64,000 nt of DNA. Origin: Pseudomonas sp. GV085 (lineage in GTDB: Bacteria; Pseudomonadota; Gammaproteobacteria; Pseudomonadales; Pseudomonadaceae). This document shows, piece after piece, positions 8,274 to 17,049 of the stretch. Below the pieces are notes generated by a model that saw only the letters and a list, made by a program, of their open reading frames with translations, ran no database searches and was not told the origin of the DNA. Each line of letters begins with the position of its first letter. The stretch's first letter is position 1. Made by a program: the position numbers and the translations under genes. The stretch is taken from contig NZ_QAOV01000016.1 of NCBI RefSeq assembly GCF_003050925.1, positions 58,760-122,759 of the forward strand, given 5' to 3'.

Positions 8274-9566
8274 TTAATCCAACACTCGCAACAATGCCGC
8301 TTCAAGAATTGTCAGCGCTTCGTCGATCTGATTTTCTTCGGTTACCAGAGGAGCCAGGAAGCGCAGCACATTTCGGTACACCCCGCATTTGATCACCAAC
8401 AGCCCGCCAATCCTGGCCTGATCGATCAGTTGTTGGGTGAGCTCTGCATCGGGGCTACGGGCCTCATCGTCTTTGATCAATTCGATTGCCAGCATGAAGC
8501 CGGTGCCGCGCACGTCACCAATACGAGGGTGACGTGCCTGCAAGCGCAGCAGGCCCTGACGCAGCCGCTCGCCCAATACCTCACCACGCTCGAGCAACTG
8601 ATCCTGCTCGTAAGTTTCGATCACCGCCAACGCGGCCGCACAAGCCAGGGCGTTACCGCCGTAGGTACCGCCGAGACCACCGGGTAATGGCGCGTCCATG
8701 ATGTGCGCACGACCTACCACGCCCGATATTGGCAAACCACCGGCGAGGCTCTTGGCGACGGTGACCAGATCCGGCTGAATCCCGGCGTGCTGGAAGCCGA
8801 ACCATTTGCCGGTACGGCCGAATCCGGTCTGAATCTCATCGAGAATGAGCACGATGCCATGTTGCTCGGTCAGAGCCCGCAGCGCCTGGAGAAATTCCGG
8901 CGGCGCGGACAGGAAGCCTCCGTCACCCTGCACCGGCTCGATGATGATCGCAGCTACTCGATCCGGAGCGACTTGGGTCGCCAGCAATTCGTTCAGGGCT
9001 TGCAGCGCCATCTCACTGCTGAAACCACGATAGGCGTTAGGGTATGGGGTATGGAAGACTTCGGGAGCGAAGGGCCCGAAGTTCTGCTTGTAGGGTTGGC
9101 TCATGCCAGTCAGGGTCGTACCCAGTAAAGTACGCCCATGGAAACCGCCACGAAAGGAGATAACGGCTGAACGATTGGTATGCGCGCGGGCGATCTTCAC
9201 CGCGTTCTCTACCGCCTCTGCACCAGACGTAAACAGCGCCGCCTTGTAGGCTTCTTGGCCACCCACCAACTCGCACAAACGCTGTACCAGGTCTATGTAG
9301 GGTTTGTAGGCCACCACCTGGAAGCAAGCATGGCTGATCTTTTGTAATTGGGTCTGCACTGCCGCGACCACCTTCGGGTGATTGTGACCGATGTTCAAAA
9401 CGCCAATGCCGCCGACGAAGTCCAGGTAGCGCGTCCCGTCCACGTCCCACACTTCAGAACCCTGGGCCCGGTCGATGACCAGCGGGTGTGCCGTGACCAA
9501 ACCCCGTGGCACGAATTGATCGCGCTGACGGAGCAAACTCGGGGTTTCTTCGACTTTACTGTTCAT
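8274..9566 (-). CDS. gabT: 4-aminobutyrate--2-oxoglutarate aminotransferase
   Basis: A 430-residue class III PLP aminotransferase that closely matches GabT, which moves the amino group of GABA to 2-oxoglutarate and yields succinate semialdehyde. The frame runs to 9689, but the start at 9566 (MNSKVEETPS) has GGGAGA before it and matches relatives. Visible landmarks are the TSGAEAVENAVKIAR cofactor segment, FRGGFHGRT, the LILDEIQTGFGRTG block and the Schiff-base lysine in VAKSLAGG (Lys272). Other omega-amino acids such as diaminobutyrate or 5-aminovalerate are possible substrates. It is first in the unit with the HAD and Lrp genes. A succinate-semialdehyde dehydrogenase gene lies 5 kb away at 14869-16326. 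Confidence 0.9.
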   Translation of the reverse strand: MNSKVEETPSLLRQRDQFVPRGLVTAHPLVIDRAQGSEVWDVDGTRYLDFVGGIGVLNIGHNHPKVVAAVQTQLQKISHACFQVVAYKPYIDLVQRLCELVGGQEAYKAALFTSGAEAVENAVKIARAHTNRSAVISFRGGFHGRTLLGTTLTGMSQPYKQNFGPFAPEVFHTPYPNAYRGFSSEMALQALNELLATQVAPDRVAAIIIEPVQGDGGFLSAPPEFLQALRALTEQHGIVLILDEIQTGFGRTGKWFGFQHAGIQPDLVTVAKSLAGGLPISGVVGRAHIMDAPLPGGLGGTYGGNALACAAALAVIETYEQDQLLERGEVLGERLRQGLLRLQARHPRIGDVRGTGFMLAIELIKDDEARSPDAELTQQLIDQARIGGLLVIKCGVYRNVLRFLAPLVTEENQIDEALTILEAALLRVLD

Positions 9567-9853
9567 GGCATCTCCCATAGTGAACCTGGCAACCGGGAAA
9601 CGGCTGCAATGTGTTCCAAAGGTTAAGCTTTCGACGCAATTGTCTAAGCCGAACTTGGCCTCTGAGAAATTCGGATCGACTGTTTTCACCCCGGTAAACA
9701 GCAGAATCCTTCAGCTGTGGCCAGCGCCCATGGAATCTGCCGACATGCGCCCCATACAACGCAACGTTATGCGTTTACGCAGATTCTTTCGACATATCCT
9801 GCTCTGCCACTCGGGCATGCTGGATACTCCCAATCTGAAGCGAGAAGTTACCC

Positions 9854-10780
9854 ATGGCCCTGCTCTATAAAGCTGACCCGGTGCGCGGCGAACAATGGAA
9901 GCGCCTATTCGCTGAGCACGCTCCAGATATCGAATGGCGTGCCTGGCCGGACGTCGGCGATCCGAAGGATATTCGCTACCTGGCAGCCTGGCAGGCGCCG
10001 GACGATCTCGAAACATTGTTGCCAAACCTGCAGGTACTGTTCGCCTTGTCTGCCGGGGTCGACCAACTTGACCTTGACCGTCTGCCAACGACCCTGCCGG
10101 TGGTACGTTTACTCGACCCGAGCATCACCCGGGGCATGTGCGAGTACGCCAGTTTTGCGGTGCTCAGCCTGCACCGGGATATGCTCCGTTATCGCCAGCA
10201 ACAAATGGCGCGGTGCTGGCAGGCTCACCTGCTGCAACCTGCTGCCAAACGTCGGGTAGGTGTGATGGGGCTCGGCACGCAGGCTCAACAGATTCTGGCC
10301 ACCTTGCAGACCTTTGGGTTCGACTTATCGGGCTGGGCACGCAGCGAGCACCACATTGCCGGGGTGGACTGCTTTGCGGGTGCCGAGCAACTTCCAGCGT
10401 TCCTCAGCCAGTGCGACATAGTGCTTTGTGTCCTGCCATTGACCGAGCAGACTAAAGGGATTCTCAACCGACAGTTGTTCCAGCACCTGCCCAAAGGTGC
10501 TGCCTTGGTCAACATGGGCCGGGGTGGGCACCTGATAGAAGAGGATCTGCTGGAGGCTTTGGCCAGCGGCCAGCTCAGCGCGGCGGTGCTCGACGTACTG
10601 GAACAGGAGCCGGCAGCGCCGGACCATCCCTTCTGGCACCATCCGCAGATATTGCTGACACCGCATATCGCTGCGATGACCCAACCGGAAAGTGCGTTTA
10701 GCGTGTTGCTGGAGAATATCCGCCGGCATCAACGCGGTGAGTCAATGCTTGGCCAGGTTGACCGCGAGCGAAGTTACTGA
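9854..10780 (+). CDS. D-2-hydroxyacid dehydrogenase (glyoxylate/hydroxypyruvate reductase A type)
   Basis: A 308-residue NAD(P)-dependent D-2-hydroxyacid dehydrogenase resembling GhrA. The catalytic residues are in place: Arg in LVNMGRGGHL, Glu in LDVLEQEP and His in LTPHIAAMT. The dinucleotide loop reads GLGTQAQQ; the third glycine of the usual GxGxxG pattern is replaced by alanine, so cofactor affinity may differ. It diverges from gabT with 287 bases between, in which no consensus promoter was found by eye. The likely role is reduction of glyoxylate, hydroxypyruvate or another 2-oxoacid in the cytosol. Confidence 0.87.
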   Translation: MALLYKADPVRGEQWKRLFAEHAPDIEWRAWPDVGDPKDIRYLAAWQAPDDLETLLPNLQVLFALSAGVDQLDLDRLPTTLPVVRLLDPSITRGMCEYASFAVLSLHRDMLRYRQQQMARCWQAHLLQPAAKRRVGVMGLGTQAQQILATLQTFGFDLSGWARSEHHIAGVDCFAGAEQLPAFLSQCDIVLCVLPLTEQTKGILNRQLFQHLPKGAALVNMGRGGHLIEEDLLEALASGQLSAAVLDVLEQEPAAPDHPFWHHPQILLTPHIAAMTQPESAFSVLLENIRRHQRGESMLGQVDRERSY

Positions 10781-10855
10781 GCAACGGCTGTCAACTCACC
10801 AGTAACAACCAACTGGCGCCAGATTTTTTAGGTTCTTCACGCAATCCAGGGAAAC

Positions 10856-10985
10856 TGTAGGAGCCAGCTTGCTGGCGATGGACTCAAGTACGCCGCGTTT
10901 ATCCGGTTCACAAGCGTTATCGCTATCGACCATCGCTGCGATGCGGCGACCCGACAAGTCGGATCGCCGCATCGCAGCTCCTGCA
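10856..10985. repeat. degenerate REPIN with a long internal hairpin
   Basis: This occupies most of the 464-base gap before the GNAT gene. It starts with TGTAGGAGCCAGCTTGCTGG and ends with an imperfect GCAGCTCCTGCA. Inside, positions 10935-10949 and 10964-10978 are perfect 15-base inverted repeats (GCTGCGATGCGGCGA and its complement), with a further CCGAC/GTCGG pairing in the loop. The GCGATGCGGCGACCCGACAAG segment recurs at about 16600-16622, so it is a dispersed repeat rather than a gene-specific hairpin. Confidence 0.75.
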
Positions 10986-11244
10986 AGGGAGCGTGCCCAC
11001 GCTTTTTTTAAGCAATGTACCCATCAGCAGCGCCTTTGGCTTTGCCCTGCAGCCTGAAAACCGACCCGGTATTTGCTGCCGATCTTGCCTCTCATTTGAG
11101 CAGCAACTGTGGCCTGCAGCGCTGTCGCCTACAGAATCTGCCGAATCAATGACCGCCTCTTGTCAGGCCTCACAGCAGGTGAGATACCAACACTTTCAGC
11201 GGAGAAATCCGACCGGTCACGCTCCCTGTCTACGGAGATCTGTC

Positions 11245-12102
11245 ATGTCCAACTCGCAACGCCCTGCGTATACCTATCGCCCCATGACCCCGGCCGATGT
11301 GCCGCTGGCCCACGCCTTGTCCGTACAGTTGAAATGGCCCCACCGCCTGGAGGAATGGGCCATGTTGCAGCGCATCGCGCAGGGTTTTGTCGTAGAAGAT
11401 GGAGGTCATCTGATCGGTACTGCGTTCACCTGTGCGCAGGGAGATTACGCCACTATCGGCCTGGTGATCGTCAGTGATGAGTACCAGGGCCAGGGTATAG
11501 GTCGCAAGCTGATGGAACTGGCACTTGAGGCTTGCGGATCACGTACCGCCATGCTCAATGCGACGCTGGCCGGTGCCCCACTTTATGCCAGTCAGGGATT
11601 CATTGACTTTGGACATATTCAACAACATCAGGGGCATGTGCTGCCTCCAGTACCCAATGATCTGCCAGCCGGTGAGCGCTGCCGCCCGCTGACCGAAGCC
11701 GATCGAAGCGATCAAATCGAACTGGCCAACGCCGGCAGCGGCCTGAACAGACACTCCGTGCTCAACGATCTGTTCGATACTGTCGAACACTCGGTCGGTA
11801 TCGAGCGCGATGGTCAACTACGCGCCTTCGCCATGCTGCGCCCATTCGGCCGTGGTCGCTGCATCGGCCCGGTCATCGCGGAAAATCCAGAGCAAGCCAA
11901 GCACTTGATCGCGGTGTTGTTGGCCCAAGTGCCGGACGCATTCGTGCGCATGGATATACCGTCCGATAGCGGACTGGCCCCTTGGCTGGAGGAAGCCGGG
12001 CTGAAGCAGGTCGACACCGTTGCGCAAATGGCTCGTGGTACCCCACCGCAGGCTTTCGGCGGAGTGCGCCAGTTTGCGCTGGTGACTCAGGCCATCGGCT
12101 GA
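11245..12102 (+). CDS. GNAT family N-acetyltransferase, double-domain
   Basis: A 285-residue protein with an N-terminal GNAT acetyltransferase domain (about residues 10-140; acetyl-CoA loop in SDEYQGQGIGRKLMELAL) and a C-terminal half that looks like a second, degenerate GNAT domain (GPVIAENPEQAKHLIAVLL). The long open frame upstream is non-coding repeat; the start at 11245 has GGAG before it. It is followed 57 bases later by the cupin gene, perhaps in one transcript. The acetyl acceptor cannot be named from sequence. Confidence 0.87.
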   Translation: MSNSQRPAYTYRPMTPADVPLAHALSVQLKWPHRLEEWAMLQRIAQGFVVEDGGHLIGTAFTCAQGDYATIGLVIVSDEYQGQGIGRKLMELALEACGSRTAMLNATLAGAPLYASQGFIDFGHIQQHQGHVLPPVPNDLPAGERCRPLTEADRSDQIELANAGSGLNRHSVLNDLFDTVEHSVGIERDGQLRAFAMLRPFGRGRCIGPVIAENPEQAKHLIAVLLAQVPDAFVRMDIPSDSGLAPWLEEAGLKQVDTVAQMARGTPPQAFGGVRQFALVTQAIG

Positions 12103-12159
12103 CAAACCCCACAGATCCATCCAACGCCACACGACACATATTCCTGGAGAAACTCCTTC

Positions 12160-12867
12160 ATGCAAGAGTCAGCTGCAGTGCTGTTGGCACACGCCGACGG
12201 CAGTCCCGTTTCAACAAAATTCACCCCCGGTTCGTTAGGGGCCAACGATCCTTTCGACAGGCATATTGCATATGTCGGGACGGATGACATTGCTGCTGGC
12301 GTGGTCCAGGCGAGCGGACAATTCAGCGTCAATGAATATCCCTACAGCGAAATGATTGTGGTACACGCGGGACAAGTCACCCTGCAGAGTCAGGATGGCA
12401 CGCTCCAACTAAATCCCGGTGATAGTGCAGTGATTGCCCGGGGTACGTGTCTTCAAGTCGATGCGCAACCCGACTCTCTCTGGGCATTCTGCGCGGATAC
12501 CCAGCTCGTTGAGGCATGCAATCCCGGGTTAACGCCTCTCCCCCAACTAACCCTGCTCTCTCCCTCGGCAGCACCGGATGCAGAAATTCTGCTAAGCCCC
12601 GCACCGCAATGTCGCTCGCACAATTTATTTGTGGAAGAACCGACCAACCTGCGCATCGGCGTCTGGGACTCGACACCCTATACCCGCAAGGCGAGGCCGC
12701 ACATGCTGCATGAACTGATGCACCTGCTCGAAGGTAGCGTCACTCTCCAGGTAGCGGACGGGACCCATTTGACGGTCAACACTGGCGATACAGTGTTCGT
12801 GCCCCGAGGCGCCCCATGCGCCTGGAACAGCAGCGTCTATGTACGCAAGTTCTACGTCGTCAAGTAA
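12160..12867 (+). CDS. bicupin domain protein
   Basis: A 235-residue protein with two cupin barrels (about residues 35-110 and 150-230). The second carries the clearer motifs: HELMHLLEGSVTLQVADG, then GDTVFVPRGAPCAWN. The first has EMIVVHAGQVTLQSQDG and GDSAVIARGT. The metal-binding histidines are incomplete: HxH is absent from the first barrel and weak in the second, so this may be a binding protein rather than a dioxygenase. DUF861-like cupins of this kind occur beside amine and hydroxyacid catabolic genes. GGAG before the ATG supports the start. It lies between GNAT and tatA on the same strand. Confidence 0.82.
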   Translation: MQESAAVLLAHADGSPVSTKFTPGSLGANDPFDRHIAYVGTDDIAAGVVQASGQFSVNEYPYSEMIVVHAGQVTLQSQDGTLQLNPGDSAVIARGTCLQVDAQPDSLWAFCADTQLVEACNPGLTPLPQLTLLSPSAAPDAEILLSPAPQCRSHNLFVEEPTNLRIGVWDSTPYTRKARPHMLHELMHLLEGSVTLQVADGTHLTVNTGDTVFVPRGAPCAWNSSVYVRKFYVVK

Positions 12868-12952
12868 CTCGAACCGCGTTAGCGCCGGCAGATGGATTTC
12901 TCCTTCGCCGGCCCCACCACAAAACCGATCGATAACTTGCGGAGTACAGACA

Positions 12953-13174
12953 ATGGGATTGGGTGGCTTCAGTACCGGAAAACTCCTGATCATCCTGTTG
13001 ATCGTGGTCACGCTGTTCGGAACCAGGCGCCTGAAAGGCTTGGGGGCGGATCTCGGCGATACGATCAGGGGGTTCCGCAAATCCATGGGCGACGATAAGC
13101 CAGTCACTGAACCGCCCAGCGACCCGCCCATTGACGCTCAGGCGCGCACGCTCGAAGACTCGGTAAAACCCTAA
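12953..13174 (+). CDS. tatA: Sec-independent translocase protein TatA (orphan)
   Basis: A 73-residue TatA/TatE-type protein: a short N terminus (MGLGGFSTGK), one transmembrane helix (about residues 10-22), the conserved LFG hinge (LFGTRRLKGLG), an amphipathic helix and an acidic Pro-rich tail. The open frame extends upstream through the cupin stop, but the start at 12953 follows GGAG and gives the normal TatA length. TatA oligomers form the passage of the twin-arginine system with TatBC. No tatB or tatC is nearby, so this is a spare TatA, perhaps tied to a Tat substrate once encoded just downstream (decayed gene at 13204-13486). Confidence 0.9.
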   Translation: MGLGGFSTGKLLIILLIVVTLFGTRRLKGLGADLGDTIRGFRKSMGDDKPVTEPPSDPPIDAQARTLEDSVKP

Positions 13175-13203
13175 TTTATATCGGCTTTAACGAACGGCTA
13201 TTG

Positions 13204-13486
13204 ATGGACCAGGCAGCTCTGAAGAGATCACTGATCGCGCCATTGAAGCTCGTGGGCGTGGCGAGTGCCCAAGCCCCAGTCACCATTCAAACAGAGGTGA
13301 GAAGCGGGAATGGAAGTGCAGCTGATGTCAGACAAGTCTGTCGCTGGGGAAGCATTCTGGGAGCGCGTGTGCGCAGCCTATCCTGAGCAGCGCCCCCTAT
13401 TGAACCTGAACAACGCGGCCGTGAGTCCGCCGCCGCTGGTGGTAGAGCAGGCCATGCACGAACCCTCTGTTCGCGCCAGTACGTAG
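13204..13486 (+). pseudogene. remnant of a class-V-fold PLP enzyme gene (isopenicillin N epimerase-like)
   Basis: Two short plus-strand frames join across a shift near 13320-13326. The first (from the ATG at 13204) reads like an export leader (LKLVGVASAQAPV). The second (13310-13486, 58 codons) reads FWERVCAAYPEQRPLLNLNN followed by AAVSPPPLVVEQAM, which I recognise as the start of class-V-fold PLP aminotransferase/epimerase-like proteins, many of them Tat-exported. It then breaks into an unrelated stop, so the catalytic lysine and about 300 residues are missing. It directly follows tatA. The identification rests on the short N-terminal motif, so it is moderate. Confidence 0.55.
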
Positions 13487-13661
13487 ACCGCTTTTGGCCG
13501 AACGGGATATGTGCGACCGATCGTATTCGCGCCAATTCTGCGCGCACAAAGACGACAACCCTCCCCCTCAATATAGTCCGCAATTAGTCCATCCAGGGCC
13601 GTGCACCGGGTCGATAGTTGCGTAGATCGAGAGCATCTTTCCCGGTAATCCGTGATGAACC

Positions 13662-13692
13662 AAAAAAAAGCCCGCAGTGTGAACGGGCTAAA
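13662..13692 (-). terminator. rho-independent terminator of the gabD-tartrate dehydrogenase unit
   Basis: Read on the minus strand, TAGCCCG, a 9-base loop and CGGGCT are followed by eight T residues. It lies about 55 bases after the stop of the dehydrogenase gene at 13748. Nothing else was recognised in the 175 bases between the pseudogene and this hairpin. Confidence 0.85.
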
Positions 13693-13747
13693 AGGGTGAC
13701 ACACAAGAATGAGTAGAGCGGTGAAGCCGACCGGGTGTTTCCTCAGC

Positions 13748-14827
13748 TCAAAGCGCCGCGGCGATTGCCATACCGACATCCTGGGTCGAGCCCTGCCCTC
13801 CCAGATCGGGGGTGATCGGCCCCTCGGAGATAACCTGCTCGATGGCCTTGAGAATACCGTCATGGGCCGCCCGGTAGCGCTCATCGCCATTGCCCAGGAA
13901 ATCCAGCATCAAGGCACCGGACCAGATCATCGCAATCGGGTTGGCGATGTTCTGCCCGTAGATATCCGGTGCTGAGCCGTGGACCGGTTCGAACAGCGAG
14001 GGGAAGCGTCGCTCCGGATCGAGGTTGGCCGAGGGGGCGATGCCGATGGTACCGGCGCAGGCAGGTCCCAGGTCAGACAGAATGTCGCCGAACAAATTGG
14101 ACGCCACGACCACATCGAAACGATCAGGTTGCAGCACAAAACGCGCACAGAGAATGTCTATGTGTTGCTTGTCCCAGCTGACCTGCGGGTACTGCTGCGC
14201 CATTAGCGCCGTGCGCTCGTCCCAGTAGGGCATGCTGATGGAAATGCCGTTGGACTTGGTCGCCGCCGTCAGACGTTTTCGCGGCCGGGTCTGGGCCAGA
14301 TCGAAGGCGAACTTGAGAATCCGGTCCACGCCGCGCCGGGTGAACACCGACTCCTGCAGCACGAACTCATGCTCGGTGCCTTCGAACATCTTGCCGCCGA
14401 CCGACGAATACTCGCCCTCGGTGTTTTCTCGGATCACCACGAAATCGATGTCCCCCGCTTCACGTCCGGCCAGCGGACACGGCACGCCGGGAAACAGCCG
14501 CACCGGGCGGATATTCACGTATTGGTCGAAGTCACGGCGAAACTTCAGCAGCGAACCCCACAGGGAAATGTGATCCGGCACTTTGTCCGGCCAGCCCACG
14601 GCGCCAAAGTAAATCGCGTCGAAGCCCTTGAGTTGTTCGAACCAGTCGGCGGGCATCATCTGCCCGTGTTCCAGGTAGTAATCGCAGTGCGCCCAGTCGA
14701 GCACTTCGATGCTCAAATCCAGCTGCCATTTCTTCGCCGCCTGTTCCAGTACCCGCAGTCCTTCCGGCAGTACTTCCTTGCCGATACCATCGCCGGCAAT
14801 CGCGGCGATTCTGAATAGTTTGCTCAT
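13748..14827 (-). CDS. tartrate dehydrogenase / D-malate dehydrogenase (decarboxylating)
   Basis: A 359-residue member of the isocitrate/isopropylmalate dehydrogenase family, of the TtuC/DmlA type, which oxidises tartrate or D-malate with NAD and divalent metal. Family residues are visible: the substrate-binding arginines in the FRRDFDQYVNIRPVRLFPG segment, ENTEGEYSSVGG, the catalytic lysine in TAATKSNGIS, and the metal-binding aspartates in ASNLFGDILSDLG. The start at 14827 follows GAGGAG; a start 15 codons upstream overlaps gabD and is less likely. It is 41 bases behind the gabD-like gene and shares its transcript, ending at the terminator at 13662-13692. Tartrate, D-malate or a related 2-hydroxyacid is plausible. 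Confidence 0.9.
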   Translation of the reverse strand: MSKLFRIAAIAGDGIGKEVLPEGLRVLEQAAKKWQLDLSIEVLDWAHCDYYLEHGQMMPADWFEQLKGFDAIYFGAVGWPDKVPDHISLWGSLLKFRRDFDQYVNIRPVRLFPGVPCPLAGREAGDIDFVVIRENTEGEYSSVGGKMFEGTEHEFVLQESVFTRRGVDRILKFAFDLAQTRPRKRLTAATKSNGISISMPYWDERTALMAQQYPQVSWDKQHIDILCARFVLQPDRFDVVVASNLFGDILSDLGPACAGTIGIAPSANLDPERRFPSLFEPVHGSAPDIYGQNIANPIAMIWSGALMLDFLGNGDERYRAAHDGILKAIEQVISEGPITPDLGGQGSTQDVGMAIAAAL

Positions 14828-14868
14828 CAATCGTGGCTCCTCAATGTCCTGTTCAAACGGTGACCGGA

Positions 14869-16326
14869 TCACAGCCCGCCAATGTGGAAGGCTTTGACTT
14901 CAAGGTATTCATCCAGGCCGTACTTGCTGCCTTCACGGCCAAGACCCGATTGTTTGATACCGCCGAATGGGGCGACTTCCATGGAAATGAGCCCGGTGTT
15001 GAGACCGATCATGCCGAACTCCAGCGCCTCGCCGAACCGCCATGAACGGCGCAAATCCTGGGTGAAGAAATAGGCGCCCAAGCCATAAGGCGTGGCATTG
15101 GCCAGGGCCAGCGCTTCTTCTTCACTGGTAAAGCGCATCAGCGGTGCAACTGGGCCGAAGGTTTCTTCGTTGGCCAGCAACATCCCGGCATGGGCCTCAC
15201 CGAGTACCGTCGGCTGGACGAACTGGCTGTCGCCCTCAGGGATACCGCCACAAAGCAGACGGGCTCCCTGACTCAAAGCATCGTCGATATGCCGAGCGAC
15301 CTTGTTCACCGCGGCCGCATTGATCAATGGGCCAATGGTCACGTCGGCGTCCAGGCCATTGCCGACCTTGAGCTTGCCCACCTCCTCCACCAGGCGCTGG
15401 GCGAAGCGCTCGTAGATTCCGTCCTGCACCAGAATCCGGTTGGCGCAAACGCAGGTCTGGCCAGCGTTGCGGAACTTGCTGAGCATGATGCCGGCCACTG
15501 CCTGCTCCAGATCAGCGTCGTCGAACACAATGAACGGCGCGTTACCGCCCAGTTCCAGGCTCAAGCGCTTGATGTGTTCGGCGCTCTGGCGCATCAGCAG
15601 CCGACCGACAGCAGTGGAACCGGTGAAGGAGATCTTGCGCACCGTCGGGTTGCCGGTCAGCTCTTCGCCGATGCCGGAGGGCATACCGGTCACTACGTTG
15701 AACACCCCGGCCGGAATGCCGACGCGTTCGGCGAGCACCGCCAGAGCCAGGGCGGACAGTGGAGTCAGATCCGAGGGTTTGACGATGACCGGGCAGCCGG
15801 CCGCCAAAGCGGGTGCGCATTTGCGGGTGATCATCGCGTTGGGGAAGTTCCACGGGGTGATCGCGGCACAAACCCCCACCGGCTGCTTGAGCGTGAGCAA
15901 GCGGCGGTCACCACTGGGTGCCGGTATGGTTTCGCCGTAAACCCGGCGGGCTTCCTCGGCGAACCATTTGACGAAACTGGCGCCATAGCGGACCTCGCCC
16001 TTGGCTTCATTCAGCGGCTTGCCTTGCTCGCAGGTCATGATCAACGCGAGATCGTCCAGGTTGTCGATCATCGCCTGATACCAGCGCTCCAGCAGCGCCG
16101 CCCGTTCTGCCGCCGGGCGTGCGCGCCAGGCCGGCCAGGCGCGTTCGGCAGCTTCGATGGCGCGTCGGGTTTCGCTGCCGTGCATCGCGGGTACGCGGGC
16201 GAGCAACTGGCCGCTGGCCGGGTCGATGACGTCAAGGGTGGCGTCGTTGTCGGCGCTGATCCACTGACCGTCGATGTAAGCGAGTTCTACCAGCAGGCTG
16301 GGGTCTTTCAGGCGATTGTTGAGCAT
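14869..16326 (-). CDS. gabD: NAD(P)-dependent succinate-semialdehyde dehydrogenase
   Basis: A 485-residue aldehyde dehydrogenase of the GabD group that oxidises succinate semialdehyde (or glutarate semialdehyde) to the acid. The NAD-binding ITPWNFPNAMITRK, the general base Glu in LSLELGGNAPF, the nucleophilic Cys in GQTCVCANR and the C-terminal PFGGIKQSGLGREGS are all present. The frame runs on to 16503, but the start at 16326 has AGGA before it and matches GabD length. It is first in a two-gene unit with the tartrate-type dehydrogenase. With gabT at 8274 it would complete GABA breakdown to succinate, although the two are not in one operon. Pseudomonads often have several such paralogues. Confidence 0.88.
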   Translation of the reverse strand: MLNNRLKDPSLLVELAYIDGQWISADNDATLDVIDPASGQLLARVPAMHGSETRRAIEAAERAWPAWRARPAAERAALLERWYQAMIDNLDDLALIMTCEQGKPLNEAKGEVRYGASFVKWFAEEARRVYGETIPAPSGDRRLLTLKQPVGVCAAITPWNFPNAMITRKCAPALAAGCPVIVKPSDLTPLSALALAVLAERVGIPAGVFNVVTGMPSGIGEELTGNPTVRKISFTGSTAVGRLLMRQSAEHIKRLSLELGGNAPFIVFDDADLEQAVAGIMLSKFRNAGQTCVCANRILVQDGIYERFAQRLVEEVGKLKVGNGLDADVTIGPLINAAAVNKVARHIDDALSQGARLLCGGIPEGDSQFVQPTVLGEAHAGMLLANEETFGPVAPLMRFTSEEEALALANATPYGLGAYFFTQDLRRSWRFGEALEFGMIGLNTGLISMEVAPFGGIKQSGLGREGSKYGLDEYLEVKAFHIGGL

Positions 16327-17049
16327 GGTCGAGTCCTGTTCCGAGACAGCCTTCAGTCTATTGTGTCGTCCCGGACGAGGATGCTGAAAGCGCCGCCCCG
16401 GCAGTCGTCGAATGCTGAAAATCGGCATGCGACGGCAGGCTCTACTGTTGGTGGGGTGATGGATATTGTCGCGGTCAGACGATGTAGTGCTTGACGATGT
16501 CATTCAGTTTGCAGGCCAAGATCAACAGCTTCGCGAGCAGGCCCCCACAGTTGGACTGGGTACATCCGGAGAAGATTGATCGGCTGACAGGCCGCCATCG
16601 CAGCGATGCGGCGACCCGACAAGCCAGCTCCCACAAAAAAATCAGCGCCCATCCGCTCTGCTTTTCACCACTCATCAGGCCGAGCGTTAGCTCGCCTGCA
16701 GCTGTTGATCTTGATGCACCTATATCGAGAGGCCGAGTGGAGGTTCTGCGCAGTGGGCAACCCGGCATGGATGCCGGGTTAGCCGCGCACGGCCATGAAT
16801 GGCCGATCGCGGCGGGCCCTGTAGGAGCGAGCTTGCTCGCGAAAAACCTGAGAGCACCGCGGGGTGTCAGGCTCCCCGCGTCATCGTTGACCTCCATCGC
16901 GAGCAATCGAGCGTCGACCGGCTGCTCCTACAGGCCGGGCGGCGTTCCGTTTTTCCAAGTGACTCGCTGTAAAAGCAAAACCAATAGTAGCCGTGACCAC
17001 AGAAACGGATATGTACACCGATCAATGTTCGGTGTCAGCAAGCGGGACA
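16327..17049. other. intergenic stretch with dispersed repeats, no gene seen
   Basis: This 723-base gap upstream of gabD holds a REPIN (16820-16932) and a GCAGCGATGCGGCGACCCGACAAG fragment near 16600 shared with the hairpin at 10935. Open frames here lack ribosome sites and family features. The gabD promoter should lie near 16330-16450, but no consensus was identified by eye. Confidence 0.7.
16820..16932. repeat. REPIN (two inverted REP units)
   Basis: TGTAGGAGCGAGCTTGCTCGCG at the left and a degenerate inverted copy ending GCTGCTCCTACA at the right enclose a spacer with GGTGTCAGGCTCCCCGCGTCATCGTTGAC. The same spacer type recurs at 43269 and 44115. This is the standard paired-REP form in fluorescent pseudomonads. 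Confidence 0.85.

Noticed and set aside
10790..10832. Possible terminator after the hydroxyacid dehydrogenase (CTGGCGCCAG then TTTTTT)
   Set aside because: The palindrome leaves no loop and the stem would be very short; not strong enough to list.
15190..16494. A 434-codon open frame opposite gabD
   Set aside because: Same reason: shadow of a recognised aldehyde dehydrogenase gene.
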